From Treponema sp. (lineage in GTDB: Bacteria; Spirochaetota; Spirochaetia; Treponematales; Treponemataceae): a stretch of DNA of 6,494 bases. A model generated the notes under the pieces. It did not search any database. It was given only the letters and a program-made list of their open reading frames with translations, and was not told the origin of the DNA. Shown one piece after another: positions 1 through 5,829 of this stretch; position 1 is the first letter of the stretch; the number at the start of each line of letters is the position of its first letter. Both the position numbers and the translations under genes were made by a program. The stretch covers positions 1,048 through 7,541 of the forward strand of contig DLYJ01000021.1 of the NCBI GenBank assembly GCA_003447785.1, given 5' to 3'.

Positions 1-380
1 TCAGTTGCCTTGCAGATTACGTCCGGATGACGGATGTTGAGGGCGTCAATATCAGCCATAAAAGCGTCTGTGTAGAATTTTGCTACATCAAGAACGGACT
101 GGTGGCGTTCTTCGGCGGTCTTTACCATTTTGTCATCGCCGTCGTCAGCGTCTCCCGTAAGGTGTCCCACGTCAGTGATGTTCATTACGTGTTTGATTTT
201 GTAACCCAGGTAGCTGAGGGTTTTGTCGAGCACATCCAGAAATACATATGCCCTCAAATTTCCAATGTGGGCGTAATTGTAAACTGTGGGACCACAGCCG
301 TAAAAACCTACAAAGCCCGGTTTTACGCTTTCAAAGTCCTGCATTTTTCTGCCCATTGTGTTAAATACTTTCAATCCCAT
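1..380 (-). CDS. cysS: Cysteinyl-tRNA synthetase, N-terminal 126 codons (cut by left edge)
   Basis: Class I aminoacyl-tRNA synthetase that charges tRNA-Cys with cysteine in the cytoplasm. Translating the minus strand from the ATG at 380-378 gives an open frame to the window edge, so the 3' part lies outside. Seen: the N-terminal YGCGPTVYNYAHIGN block (residues 27-41), which holds the first zinc-binding Cys (C29) and the HIGH signature in its common HIGN variant (38-41). It is followed by the family-typical MNITDVGHLTGDADDGDDKM block and, at the edge, ICKAT, the start of the usual RATEH-like segment. The KMSKS loop and the anticodon-binding part are not in the window. An AAGGA Shine-Dalgarno-like sequence lies about 8 bases upstream of the ATG, and M9 is a less likely alternative start. 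The gene is transcribed divergently from murB across a 101-base spacer. Identification is very secure. Confidence 0.97.
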   Translation of the reverse strand, partial: MGLKVFNTMGRKMQDFESVKPGFVGFYGCGPTVYNYAHIGNLRAYVFLDVLDKTLSYLGYKIKHVMNITDVGHLTGDADDGDDKMVKTAEERHQSVLDVAKFYTDAFMADIDALNIRHPDVICKAT

Positions 381-437
381 ATGTAATTCCTTACGTGTTG
401 AATTTTTGTCCGGTCAACTTTACCTAAACCCCGACCC

Positions 438-456
438 TTAAAAAGCCGATTTTTAA
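438..456. repeat. 7-bp inverted repeat in the cysS-murB divergent spacer
   Basis: The spacer 381-481 holds the 5' ends of both cysS and murB. It contains a perfect inverted repeat, TTAAAAA (438-444) and TTTTTAA (450-456), around the 5-base centre GCCGA. It lies 25 bases before murB and 58 before cysS, where a shared operator or promoter elements would be expected. I could not assign a convincing -35/-10 pair in either direction. The arms are pure A/T, so chance is a real possibility. An AAGG (472-475) six bases before the murB ATG is the likely murB ribosome-binding site. Confidence 0.35.
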
Positions 457-481
457 TAAAGGATAAAAGACAAGGTTAACT

Positions 482-1426
482 ATGATTTTACGGAATTTTG
501 AACTTCTGTTCAATGACAGCAATAATTTTAGAGGCAGCGTTCTGCACGATGAAAAACTTTCAAAACATACATCGATGAATGTGGGCGGACCTGCGTCTCT
601 TTTTATTGAACCAGCAGACTCTGAAAGCCTCGTCTATGCCTTAAAATGCTGTATTGAGGGCAAAATTGAATTCTTTGTCCTCGGCGGCGGAAGCAACGTA
701 ATCTTCTGCGATGAAGGAATCGATGTCGTAATCTGCACGAGAAAATTGAATTCAATTCAATCCGGGCTGGAGGGCGGTAAAACCATAAAGGTCGGCGCCG
801 GTGCCGTCTGGGCGGGTGTAATTCAATTCTGTAAACGGGAGAATCTCGGAGGTTTTGAACCTTTTACGGGCCTGAGCGGAACTGTGGGCGGGGCGCTTTT
901 TATGAACGCAAGCTGCTTCGGATTATCGACGGATTCAAGACTTTTGAATGTAACTTATCTTGATACAGATGATTTTAAAATTAAGGAATATAAAAAGAAT
1001 CCTGCTGACTGGGCATACAAGGTAAGCCCTTTCAACGACGGAAAGAAAATCATTCTTGAAGCAGAATTTTCGGTGACAGAAGGTTTTGACAAAAGTTTGA
1101 GCGAGGCTACAATTGCAAGCCGCCGGGAAAAGGGACACTTTAAGGCTCCAAGTGCCGGAAGTGTATTTAAAAATGACGGGGATAAAATTGCCGGCCGCCT
1201 GATTGATGAATGCGGTCTTAAGGGCAAAACTGTGGGAGGTGCTCAGGTTGCTCCCTGGCACGCAAATTTTATTATCAATCCTGAAGGCAAAGCCACATAT
1301 AAAGACGTGCTTGCACTTGTGGAACTGATAAAAAATGAAGTGTATAAAAAGCATGGAATTCAATTAAAACAAGAAGTTTTATTCATTGACAAAGAATTTT
1401 GTGCCCCTTATACTGGAGAAGACTAA
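482..1426 (+). CDS. murB: UDP-N-acetylenolpyruvoylglucosamine reductase (MurB, short-loop type II)
   Basis: FAD enzyme that reduces UDP-GlcNAc-enolpyruvate to UDP-MurNAc with NADPH, the second committed step of peptidoglycan precursor synthesis in the cytoplasm. The 314 residues are of normal family length. Seen: SMNVGGPASLF (31-41), the FAD pyrophosphate motif LGGGSN (67-72), GLSGTVGGALFMNA (130-143), the proton-donor serine in GSVFKN (S227), AGRLIDECGLKG (237-248), and the C-terminal glutamate in LKQEVLFI (E298). The stretch between the YxxS motif and the serine is 47 residues against 70 in E. coli MurB, so the Tyr-loop insertion is absent, as in type II enzymes such as the S. aureus one. 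Odd point: the YRxS motif, whose Arg corresponds to E. coli Arg159, reads YKVS here (K180). A 14-residue tail follows the last conserved block. AAGG precedes the ATG by six bases. The next gene starts six bases after the stop, which indicates an operon. Confidence 0.97.
   Translation: MILRNFELLFNDSNNFRGSVLHDEKLSKHTSMNVGGPASLFIEPADSESLVYALKCCIEGKIEFFVLGGGSNVIFCDEGIDVVICTRKLNSIQSGLEGGKTIKVGAGAVWAGVIQFCKRENLGGFEPFTGLSGTVGGALFMNASCFGLSTDSRLLNVTYLDTDDFKIKEYKKNPADWAYKVSPFNDGKKIILEAEFSVTEGFDKSLSEATIASRREKGHFKAPSAGSVFKNDGDKIAGRLIDECGLKGKTVGGAQVAPWHANFIINPEGKATYKDVLALVELIKNEVYKKHGIQLKQEVLFIDKEFCAPYTGED
744..762. repeat. Phased AATT run (AATT every 5 bp)
   Basis: Inside murB, AATT occurs at 744-747, 749-752 and 754-757 with exact 5-bp spacing, followed by AATC at 759-762. 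This makes two overlapping copies of the 9-mer AATTSAATT and includes a GAATTC site (748-753). The same 9-mer is found at 664-672, 820-828, 1357-1365, 3579-3587, 5117-5125 and 6391-6399. Here it encodes part of K-L-N-S-I-Q-S, so coding demand explains some but perhaps not all of it. Confidence 0.5.
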
Positions 1427-1444
1427 TTATAGGTGGATAAATTG
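1415..1444 (+). promoter_or_regulatory. Two competing start signals for the cNMP-binding gene
   Basis: The first in-frame start is GTG at 1433, with GGAGAAG (1415-1421) 11-14 bases upstream, a rather long spacing. That GTG itself lies within AGGTGG (1431-1436), a near-consensus Shine-Dalgarno sequence placed five bases before an in-frame TTG at 1442. Either GTG (397 residues) or TTG (394 residues) may be the real start. The difference is three residues (M-D-K), so function is unaffected. Confidence 0.45.
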
Positions 1445-2626
1445 CTGCAGTTATCGTTTGTTAATTTTAGACAGGGTTCATACATCGTTGTTGAAGGAAA
1501 ACCTCAGAACGATATTTTTTACATCATTCAGTGCGGTAAGGTAAGATCCCAGAGAGAAAATCAGATTCCGGGCCAGCAGCCTGAAATTCTTGGACCGGGT
1601 GACTTCGTAGGCGTAGTTTCCTGCATGTCAAACCACACACAGATTGATACAGCCGTAGCTCTGACAGACGTTGTATGTATTTCTGTCCGCCGTGACCAGT
1701 ACCCTGAACTGATTGAACGCAACACACCTGTAGCTATGAAAATTATCCGTACATTCGCAAACCGCATGCGTTCCATGAATGATACCCTGATGCAGGCTAC
1801 ATTGAATAACTCGGCCGCACAGTCAGCAGAACAGATTTATCAGGTTGCCTCTTATTACGACAAAATCAAGCAGCCGAGCATCGCAATTTACGCATATTAT
1901 CAGTACATCAAGTCAAATCCCCTTGGTTCAAATGTCAACAACGCAAAAATGAGATTTCAGGCGCTGCGCGGTCAGAGCCGTGCCGTTTATTTTGAATCAA
2001 ACCAGGACCTTTTAAGGGTTTATCCTAAAGATACGATGATTATGTCAGAAAACCAGAGCGGTGCCGACATGTTCATTATCCAGGACGGAAAGGTTAAGAT
2101 TTCCAAAATTGTGGACGGAACAGAAGTTACACTGGCAATCCTCAAAAAAGGCGATATGTTCGGTGAAATGGCCCTGCTTGAAAACAAGCCGCGTTCAGCA
2201 AGCGCAATCGCAGAAGAAGAATGCCGCCTGATGACAGTTAACCGCCAGAACTTTAACCAGATGGTTGCAACTCAGCCTCAGCTGATTGCCCGCCTTACAA
2301 CAACACTGGCAGAACGCATCTTCGTTATGCAGAGACAGCTTGCAAACTCTCAGCTTACAGACCCTGTAGAAAAGATGGTTGATATGCTCGCCCTCCAGGT
2401 TGAAAAAGCGAAAATTGCAATTTCAAACAAGACTTCATTCCAGACAGATATTACTCCCCAGGATATTGCAACAATGTGCGGTCTTACACAGCAGGAACAG
2501 GCACTTTACCTTCACAAGTTTATGATGGATCCTCATGTAAAACTTGTAGAAAACAAGATTCTTGTTCCGGATTGTCTGGAAATCATAAAACAGGCTGCCT
2601 TCTACCGCAAGCAGTGCCGCAAGTAA
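1433..2626 (+). CDS. Cyclic-nucleotide-binding protein with two cNMP domains and a C-terminal winged-helix-like region
   Basis: Putative cAMP-responsive regulator related to CRP but with a duplicated sensor. Domain order: cNMP-binding fold 1 (about 5-115), a helical TPR-like linker (about 131-163), cNMP-binding fold 2 (about 183-300), and a C-terminal region (about 308-385) in which ITPQDIATMCGLTQQEQ resembles the recognition part of a CRP-type helix-turn-helix. Fold 2 has a textbook phosphate-binding cassette: FGEMALLENKPRSAS, with G244-E245 for the ribose and R254 for the cyclic phosphate. The matching part of fold 1 (56-76, GDFVGVVSCMSNHTQ...) lacks both the Glu and the Arg, so it probably does not bind cAMP. 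There is no signal peptide; the protein should be cytoplasmic. It lies six bases after murB and 22 before the next gene. Codon use (CAG for Gln, CGC for Arg, TAC, ATC) is more biased than in murB, hinting at higher expression. I recall a similar protein after murB in T. pallidum (TP0089). DNA binding and target genes are unknown. Confidence 0.88.
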   Translation: MDKLLQLSFVNFRQGSYIVVEGKPQNDIFYIIQCGKVRSQRENQIPGQQPEILGPGDFVGVVSCMSNHTQIDTAVALTDVVCISVRRDQYPELIERNTPVAMKIIRTFANRMRSMNDTLMQATLNNSAAQSAEQIYQVASYYDKIKQPSIAIYAYYQYIKSNPLGSNVNNAKMRFQALRGQSRAVYFESNQDLLRVYPKDTMIMSENQSGADMFIIQDGKVKISKIVDGTEVTLAILKKGDMFGEMALLENKPRSASAIAEEECRLMTVNRQNFNQMVATQPQLIARLTTTLAERIFVMQRQLANSQLTDPVEKMVDMLALQVEKAKIAISNKTSFQTDITPQDIATMCGLTQQEQALYLHKFMMDPHVKLVENKILVPDCLEIIKQAAFYRKQCRK

Positions 2627-2648
2627 TTTTGTCTGCCCGGGAGTTTTA

Positions 2649-3176
2649 ATGAAATTCCGTCTTTTGTTTATCACGCTTTTTTCTATTTCTCTTTTTAGTT
2701 TTGCACTTCCGGCAGGCTATGGTTCAATAAGGCTCGGAATGTCTGTAGACGAAGTAAAGAATGAATTAAAAAAGAACAGCGACTTCGGTTACCGTGGAGA
2801 CAGGGACGTTTCTTTATCACCTCAGACAAAACAGGTTTTAATCGAAACTGATTCAACAAGAAATCCCTATTCGTTTTTTGGCCGCTGCTGGTTCCAGTTT
2901 GTGGACGAAAAACTTTTTTCAATAACCCTGAATTTAAATCCTAAAAAACTCGACCATTTTTCCGTATTCAGCACATTGAAGGGCAAGTACGGTAATCCTG
3001 ACAAAATCTCGCCCCAGTTTTCGCAATGGAAGGATGATGATGTAATGATGAGCCTTGAACGCCCGCTGACCCTCAAGTACATTGATGCACGCGCCTTTAA
3101 CAGAATGCAGGACGAAAGCTCAGTTCAGAAAACTGTAGAAGAAAAATCCGTCGAAGACTTTCTGTCCGGCCTGTAA
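2649..3176 (+). CDS. Exported protein of unknown function (175 aa)
   Basis: I do not recognise a named family. Residues 1-20 form a signal peptide (K2, R4, then the hydrophobic stretch LLFITLFSISLFSFAL), with likely signal peptidase I cleavage near SFA or LPAG. There is no cysteine in a lipobox position, so it should be a soluble periplasmic or surface-exported protein. The mature part begins GSIRLGMSVDEVKNEL (25-40), a GxSxxEV-type helix opening like that in BamE/SmpA-like small envelope proteins. A second block, LKGKYGNPDKISPQFSQWKDD (110-130), resembles the KYGxP...W pattern seen in such folds. This similarity is suggestive only. GGGAG (2639-2643) five bases before the ATG is a good ribosome-binding site and fixes the start. 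It is the last gene of the murB operon by spacing (22 bases). Its stop is two bases from the stop of the convergent DUF192 gene. Confidence 0.85.
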   Translation: MKFRLLFITLFSISLFSFALPAGYGSIRLGMSVDEVKNELKKNSDFGYRGDRDVSLSPQTKQVLIETDSTRNPYSFFGRCWFQFVDEKLFSITLNLNPKKLDHFSVFSTLKGKYGNPDKISPQFSQWKDDDVMMSLERPLTLKYIDARAFNRMQDESSVQKTVEEKSVEDFLSGL

Positions 3177-3187
3177 TTTTACAGACC
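3168..3187. repeat. Inverted repeat spanning two convergent stop codons
   Basis: CTGTAA (3171-3176) and TTACAG (3179-3184) form a perfect palindrome around a 2-base centre. With GGC/GGT codons on either side the arms extend to nine bases with one mismatch. Both genes end Gly-Leu-stop, so the symmetry coincides exactly with the two reading frames. It could be a compact bidirectional terminator, but the loop is tight, the stem is AT-rich in the middle and no good T-run follows. Nothing else in the two-base gap could end transcription, so read-through into the opposing gene is likely unless this element acts. Confidence 0.4.
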
Positions 3188-3637
3188 TAAAACTTTATCT
3201 CCTATCTTAATTCGGTTCTTTTTGAACCAGCCCTGAGGAACTTCCAGGGCGTAGCGTACGCTGACCGTGCTGTTGATGTTCTGCAGGCTGAAGGGAGTCA
3301 TGTCAAAGATGTCGCGGATACGGCCGCTGCTGTCGATGTATGCGATTGAAAGCGGGTGAGGCGTGTTTTTCATCCAGAAGCTTAAAAACTGGTCGTTTTC
3401 AAAAACAAAGAGCATGCCTGTCCCGTCGGGAATATGCTTCCGTTCCATAAAGCCAAAGTTTCTTTCTTCCGGTTTTACTGCCATTTCGCAGCTGACTTTT
3501 ACCTGGGAGCCGTCTGCTTTTTGAATCATAAAATCCTTTACCGCAAGCTTTTGAGCCGAGCACGAAGAAAGCACGGTTAATTCAATTACGGAAAGGAAAA
3601 GAAAAACTTTCTGCTTAAAACTCAAACTTGTGCACAT
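3179..3637 (-). CDS. DUF192 family lipoprotein
   Basis: Small envelope protein of the DUF192 family (PF02643), whose biochemical role is not established. Seen: a signal peptide (K8, K10, then a hydrophobic stretch) ending in the lipobox LSSC with Cys26, so it is probably lipidated and tethered to a membrane. The mature part carries the family landmarks in order: RNFGFMER (59-66, the R..GLM.R motif), GMLFVF (74-79), FWMKNT (87-92) followed by PLSIAYID (95-102), and YALEVPQGW (129-137) leading to IGDKV (145-149). The length of 152 residues is normal for an exported member. The ATG at 3637-3635 lies five bases after the TPR gene's stop, with only a weak ribosome-binding site (GGA in that gene's last codons), so translation may be coupled. 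It is the last gene of the minus-strand group. Confidence 0.92.
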   Translation of the reverse strand: MCTSLSFKQKVFLFLSVIELTVLSSCSAQKLAVKDFMIQKADGSQVKVSCEMAVKPEERNFGFMERKHIPDGTGMLFVFENDQFLSFWMKNTPHPLSIAYIDSSGRIRDIFDMTPFSLQNINSTVSVRYALEVPQGWFKKNRIKIGDKVLGL

Positions 3638-3642
3638 AAAAA

Positions 3643-4788
3643 TTAGACGTCCATATTTTTAAGTTCGGCAAGAGCGATTTTGTCGTTAGGGTCGTATTCA
3701 AGAACGGTCTGGAAGTAACTGGCTGCAAGGGCCGGATTACCTTCCTTGAGGGCGATGTAACCCAGGTTGGAAATAATCTTGGTGTTTTCGCTGTCCATTG
3801 CAAGTGCTTTTTCCAGATATTTTTTTGCCTTTGGAAGGTCGTTTTCTTCCATGCAGCAGATTGCAAGTTCGTTGTAAGTGTCGGCTGTTTCTCCGCCGTC
3901 CAGGGTGAGTGCCTTTTCAAATGCTTTTTTTGCGTCTTCGTAGCGTTCAAGGCGGCGCAGGCCCCAGCCAAGCATAAACCACGCGTTCCATACATCTGGA
4001 TTTTTCTGTAAATATGCGCGGATTTCTTCTAAACCTTTTTCTTCTTCGCCGTTTGTAATGAGTTTGTGGGCGGCCCTGAAGTGGTCGTCGTCCATGTTGC
4101 GGTTATTAATCTGGTTGATTAACTGCTGTGCGCGGTTCTTTTTGTAAAGACCGTTTTCGCCCATTGAGTCGTCTGTCTCGTCGCAGGTGAGGGCAAGGTA
4201 TGTTTCAAAACAGCTTTTTGCTTCTGCAAAGTTGTACTGTTTAAGATAGAAAAATCCGCTGTTAAAGAAAGCGTCCGGAACTGCAGGTTCGTTGTCCATT
4301 GCCATCTTGTAAAAGTGAAGTGCTTCGTCATCGTAAGCGTCAGCGTCTTCGATAAGTCCGTTCCTTCTGTATGAATCGGCCCTCTGGTCAAAGAAAAGTG
4401 CTGAATTCAAAATTGTCGGAACGTCTTCCGGGTCGTAACCGCGCAAAACTGCGTAAAGTTCTTCGGCCATGTCCCAGTCTTCGTTTTTTGTTTTGAGGAT
4501 TGCGGCTTCGGTCATTTCTTTTTTGAGGTTTGGCCTTGCATTCTTTAAAAGCGAGCGGTAGTACAGAATGTTTTTGTTGTCACTGTCGTAAGCCATGATT
4601 GTCAGAAGACCTGCGAGAATCTGTTCTTCTGTAAGTTCCTTCATGTTGAATGTTCCCGGAGCGTCCTTGTCCTTTTTCTGGACAGGAAGGGGAATGGTCG
4701 GGTCAATGTGGATTCCTTTGCCGGAAAGCTTAACGTCATCACTAAAATTGATAAAATAAACTGTGTCTAATGGATTTGAGGGATTCAT
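3643..4788 (-). CDS. TPR-repeat protein
   Basis: A 381-residue protein made largely of tetratricopeptide repeats, a scaffold fold for protein-protein contacts. After a non-repetitive N-terminus (1-50, including DTVYFINFSDD) come helical pairs at roughly 89-122, 124-168, 172-205, 233-265, 266-299, 302-335 and 336-369. The last four are the clearest: for example WNAWFMLGWGLRRLERYEDA (267-286) and ISNLGYIALKEGNPALAASY (339-358), with the W/LG-Y-A-P spacing typical of TPRs. No signal peptide or membrane segment is visible, so it is likely cytoplasmic. The partner is unknown. It sits 39 bases behind the PilZ gene and 5 before the DUF192 gene. The Shine-Dalgarno AGGT (minus strand, 4799-4796) is seven bases from the ATG. 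T. pallidum has TPR proteins in a similar part of its chromosome, but I cannot confirm orthology here. Confidence 0.9.
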   Translation of the reverse strand: MNPSNPLDTVYFINFSDDVKLSGKGIHIDPTIPLPVQKKDKDAPGTFNMKELTEEQILAGLLTIMAYDSDNKNILYYRSLLKNARPNLKKEMTEAAILKTKNEDWDMAEELYAVLRGYDPEDVPTILNSALFFDQRADSYRRNGLIEDADAYDDEALHFYKMAMDNEPAVPDAFFNSGFFYLKQYNFAEAKSCFETYLALTCDETDDSMGENGLYKKNRAQQLINQINNRNMDDDHFRAAHKLITNGEEEKGLEEIRAYLQKNPDVWNAWFMLGWGLRRLERYEDAKKAFEKALTLDGGETADTYNELAICCMEENDLPKAKKYLEKALAMDSENTKIISNLGYIALKEGNPALAASYFQTVLEYDPNDKIALAELKNMDV

Positions 4789-4810
4789 AATAATTACCTG
4801 TAATAATAAT
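4787..4810 (-). promoter_or_regulatory. Imperfect inverted repeat enclosing the TPR gene's ribosome-binding site
   Basis: Arms 4787-4797 and 4800-4810 pair at 9 of 11 positions around a 2-base centre. The innermost five (ATTAC/GTAAT) are perfect. The AGGT Shine-Dalgarno of the TPR gene is in the middle and the first bases of the ATG are at one end. Folding in the mRNA would partly hide the ribosome-binding site. The arms are AT-rich and the fold is weak, so this is tentative. Confidence 0.3.
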
Positions 4811-4838
4811 TAAACTAAAGCGGAAAACTAATTTCCGC
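4811..4838 (-). terminator. Intrinsic-terminator-like hairpin at the end of the PilZ gene
   Basis: On the minus strand the stem GCGGAAA / TTTCCGC (4838-4832 and 4826-4820, 7 bp, perfect) has a 5-base loop (4831-4827) and is followed by a T-rich stretch, TTTAGTTTAATT. The stem begins inside the last PilZ codons and the loop contains the TAG stop. It fits a modest rho-independent terminator or attenuator, which would reduce transcription passing from the PilZ gene into the TPR gene 39 bases on. The T-run is interrupted, so partial termination is more likely than complete. Confidence 0.6.
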
Positions 4839-5778
4839 CGTTCTGATTGCTCTGTGGAGCAGGTGCACCTTGTGCCGGACCTGCCTTTTGTGTCTGCTGT
4901 GCAGCCTGTGCTGCCTGTGCAGCAGCTCTTGCCTGTGCGGCTCTCTGCATTGCAATCTGGTCGCTTGCAGACAACTGTGTTTTGCGTACAGCCGTAAGAT
5001 AGTTGTTTACGTGAAGTTTGTAAGAAAGAGGAACCATCTTTTCTGAAAAACTCATGCTTGCGGCAACGATGTCTTTACGGCCTTCGATAAGTTCTGCGGC
5101 AACAATTGCACCGTTCAATTGAATTACTTCGTCAGGATCTTCAAATTCCAGACGTAGTGTTGCAGGTTTGTTTGTGAGGAACTGGGAAAGTCCGAGAAGA
5201 ATAATCTTTGCCCCGGAAAAAGAAAGGTCGCGTACGATACAGTGGCGCGGAACGCCCTGAACCATAATAATTGCTTCTTCCTTTACAAGGCCGAGTTTTC
5301 GTTTTGAATCTTCATTCAGGATAATACGCTCTTCGCGGCGGCGGATTGCGTTTGAATTTGCTTCGAGAAGGCGTCCGATAACTTCGATTAAGTCATCAGG
5401 CGGACGCTGTGTAAAAGTAATTGTAACAATAGCAAGGTCTTTTGAATTCATGTACGGTACAATGCTTGTAACGCGGCCTGCTACGAAAAAACTCATCAGC
5501 TGGTTTTCTGTTTCAAAAAAACAGAAGCGGATGTTGATACCTGTTGTGTCTTTGTTGGATAGAGACTGAAACGCACCACCCTTTGTTCCAACGATGATTT
5601 TTGAATGCTGGAAAGATGTAGAGTTGATGATGCAAGGCCATTGTCCGTTATTACACTTGACATAAATCTGGCGTGGGTCAAGTCCGATTGCGCGTATTAT
5701 GTCCTTTGTGAATGTAATTTCTGTGTCGCGATACTGGTCGTAGTATTTTGTAATCTGTTGACTTGTTACAATCCCCAT
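4828..5778 (-). CDS. PilZ-domain c-di-GMP receptor with N-terminal companion domain and Ala/Gln-rich tail
   Basis: Likely cytoplasmic receptor for cyclic di-GMP. The N-terminal part (about 20-135) looks like the beta-rich companion domain found before PilZ in spirochaetal PlzA-type proteins (Borrelia PlzA, T. denticola TDE0214); this is by general likeness, not alignment. The PilZ domain (about 145-265) has both ligand motifs intact: R147xxxR151 within RRREER and D184xS186xxG189 in DLSFSGAKI. Residues 279-316 are a low-complexity tail rich in Ala, Gln, Pro and Gly. In spirochaetes such proteins affect motility, virulence and development; whether this one does is inference. The ATG at 5778-5776 is the only reasonable start: an in-frame TAG lies nine bases upstream and the next Met is residue 95. 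No proper Shine-Dalgarno precedes it. A strong promoter-like sequence ends almost at the ATG. Gaps are 51 bases to the upstream glycosidase gene and 39 to the downstream TPR gene. Confidence 0.92.
   Translation of the reverse strand: MGIVTSQQITKYYDQYRDTEITFTKDIIRAIGLDPRQIYVKCNNGQWPCIINSTSFQHSKIIVGTKGGAFQSLSNKDTTGINIRFCFFETENQLMSFFVAGRVTSIVPYMNSKDLAIVTITFTQRPPDDLIEVIGRLLEANSNAIRRREERIILNEDSKRKLGLVKEEAIIMVQGVPRHCIVRDLSFSGAKIILLGLSQFLTNKPATLRLEFEDPDEVIQLNGAIVAAELIEGRKDIVAASMSFSEKMVPLSYKLHVNNYLTAVRKTQLSASDQIAMQRAAQARAAAQAAQAAQQTQKAGPAQGAPAPQSNQNGGN
4831..4944 (-). repeat. Low-complexity Ala/Gln tail with 9-base periodic repeats
   Basis: The last 38 codons of the PilZ gene encode runs of A and Q followed by a P/G/Q/N-rich end. 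At DNA level the octamer GCCTGTGC (plus strand) occurs at 4904-4911, 4913-4920 and 4931-4938, with spacings of 9 and 18 bases, matching a repeated three-codon unit. This looks like expansion by slippage in a disordered tail, and its length may vary between strains. Confidence 0.65.
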
Positions 5779-5786
5779 AGGTAACT

Positions 5787-5815
5787 ATCTTATTTTATCT
5801 TGAGTTTACTGTCAA
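5787..5815 (-). promoter_or_regulatory. Sigma70-type promoter of the PilZ gene
   Basis: On the minus strand a perfect -35 TTGACA (5815-5810), a 17-base spacer and a -10 TAAGAT (5792-5787, 4 of 6 consensus bases) lie in the 51-base gap between the glycosidase stop and the PilZ ATG. The -10 ends eight bases before the ATG (5786-5779), so initiation at the usual distance would be at about 5780-5779, one or two bases before the ATG. The PilZ gene may thus have its own transcript with almost no leader. Confidence 0.6.
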
Positions 5816-5829
5816 TTAAAAGTGCCGTT

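Noticed and set aside
27..386. 119-residue plus-strand open frame at the left end
   Set aside because: It is antisense to the cysS frame, whose translation matches cysteinyl-tRNA synthetase motif by motif; the plus-strand product resembles nothing.
388..417. TTGACC - 18 bases - TAAGGA as a cysS promoter (minus strand)
   Set aside because: The -10 matches poorly and coincides with the AAGGA ribosome-binding site, so a transcript starting there would lose its own site; a promoter further upstream is more likely.
935..1363. 142-residue minus-strand open frame inside murB
   Set aside because: It lies fully antisense to conserved MurB motifs and has no ribosome-binding site or recognisable domain.
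3214..3228. GGTTC-TTTTT-GAACC hairpin as terminator of the murB operon
   Set aside because: It has only five base pairs with the T-run in the loop, lies inside the DUF192 coding region and codes for ordinary family residues.
3615..3995. 126-residue minus-strand frame overlapping the TPR gene
   Set aside because: It is a +1 shadow of the TPR coding region: Trp/Thr/Lys-rich without domain features. The true frame gives clean TPRs to its stop at 3643.
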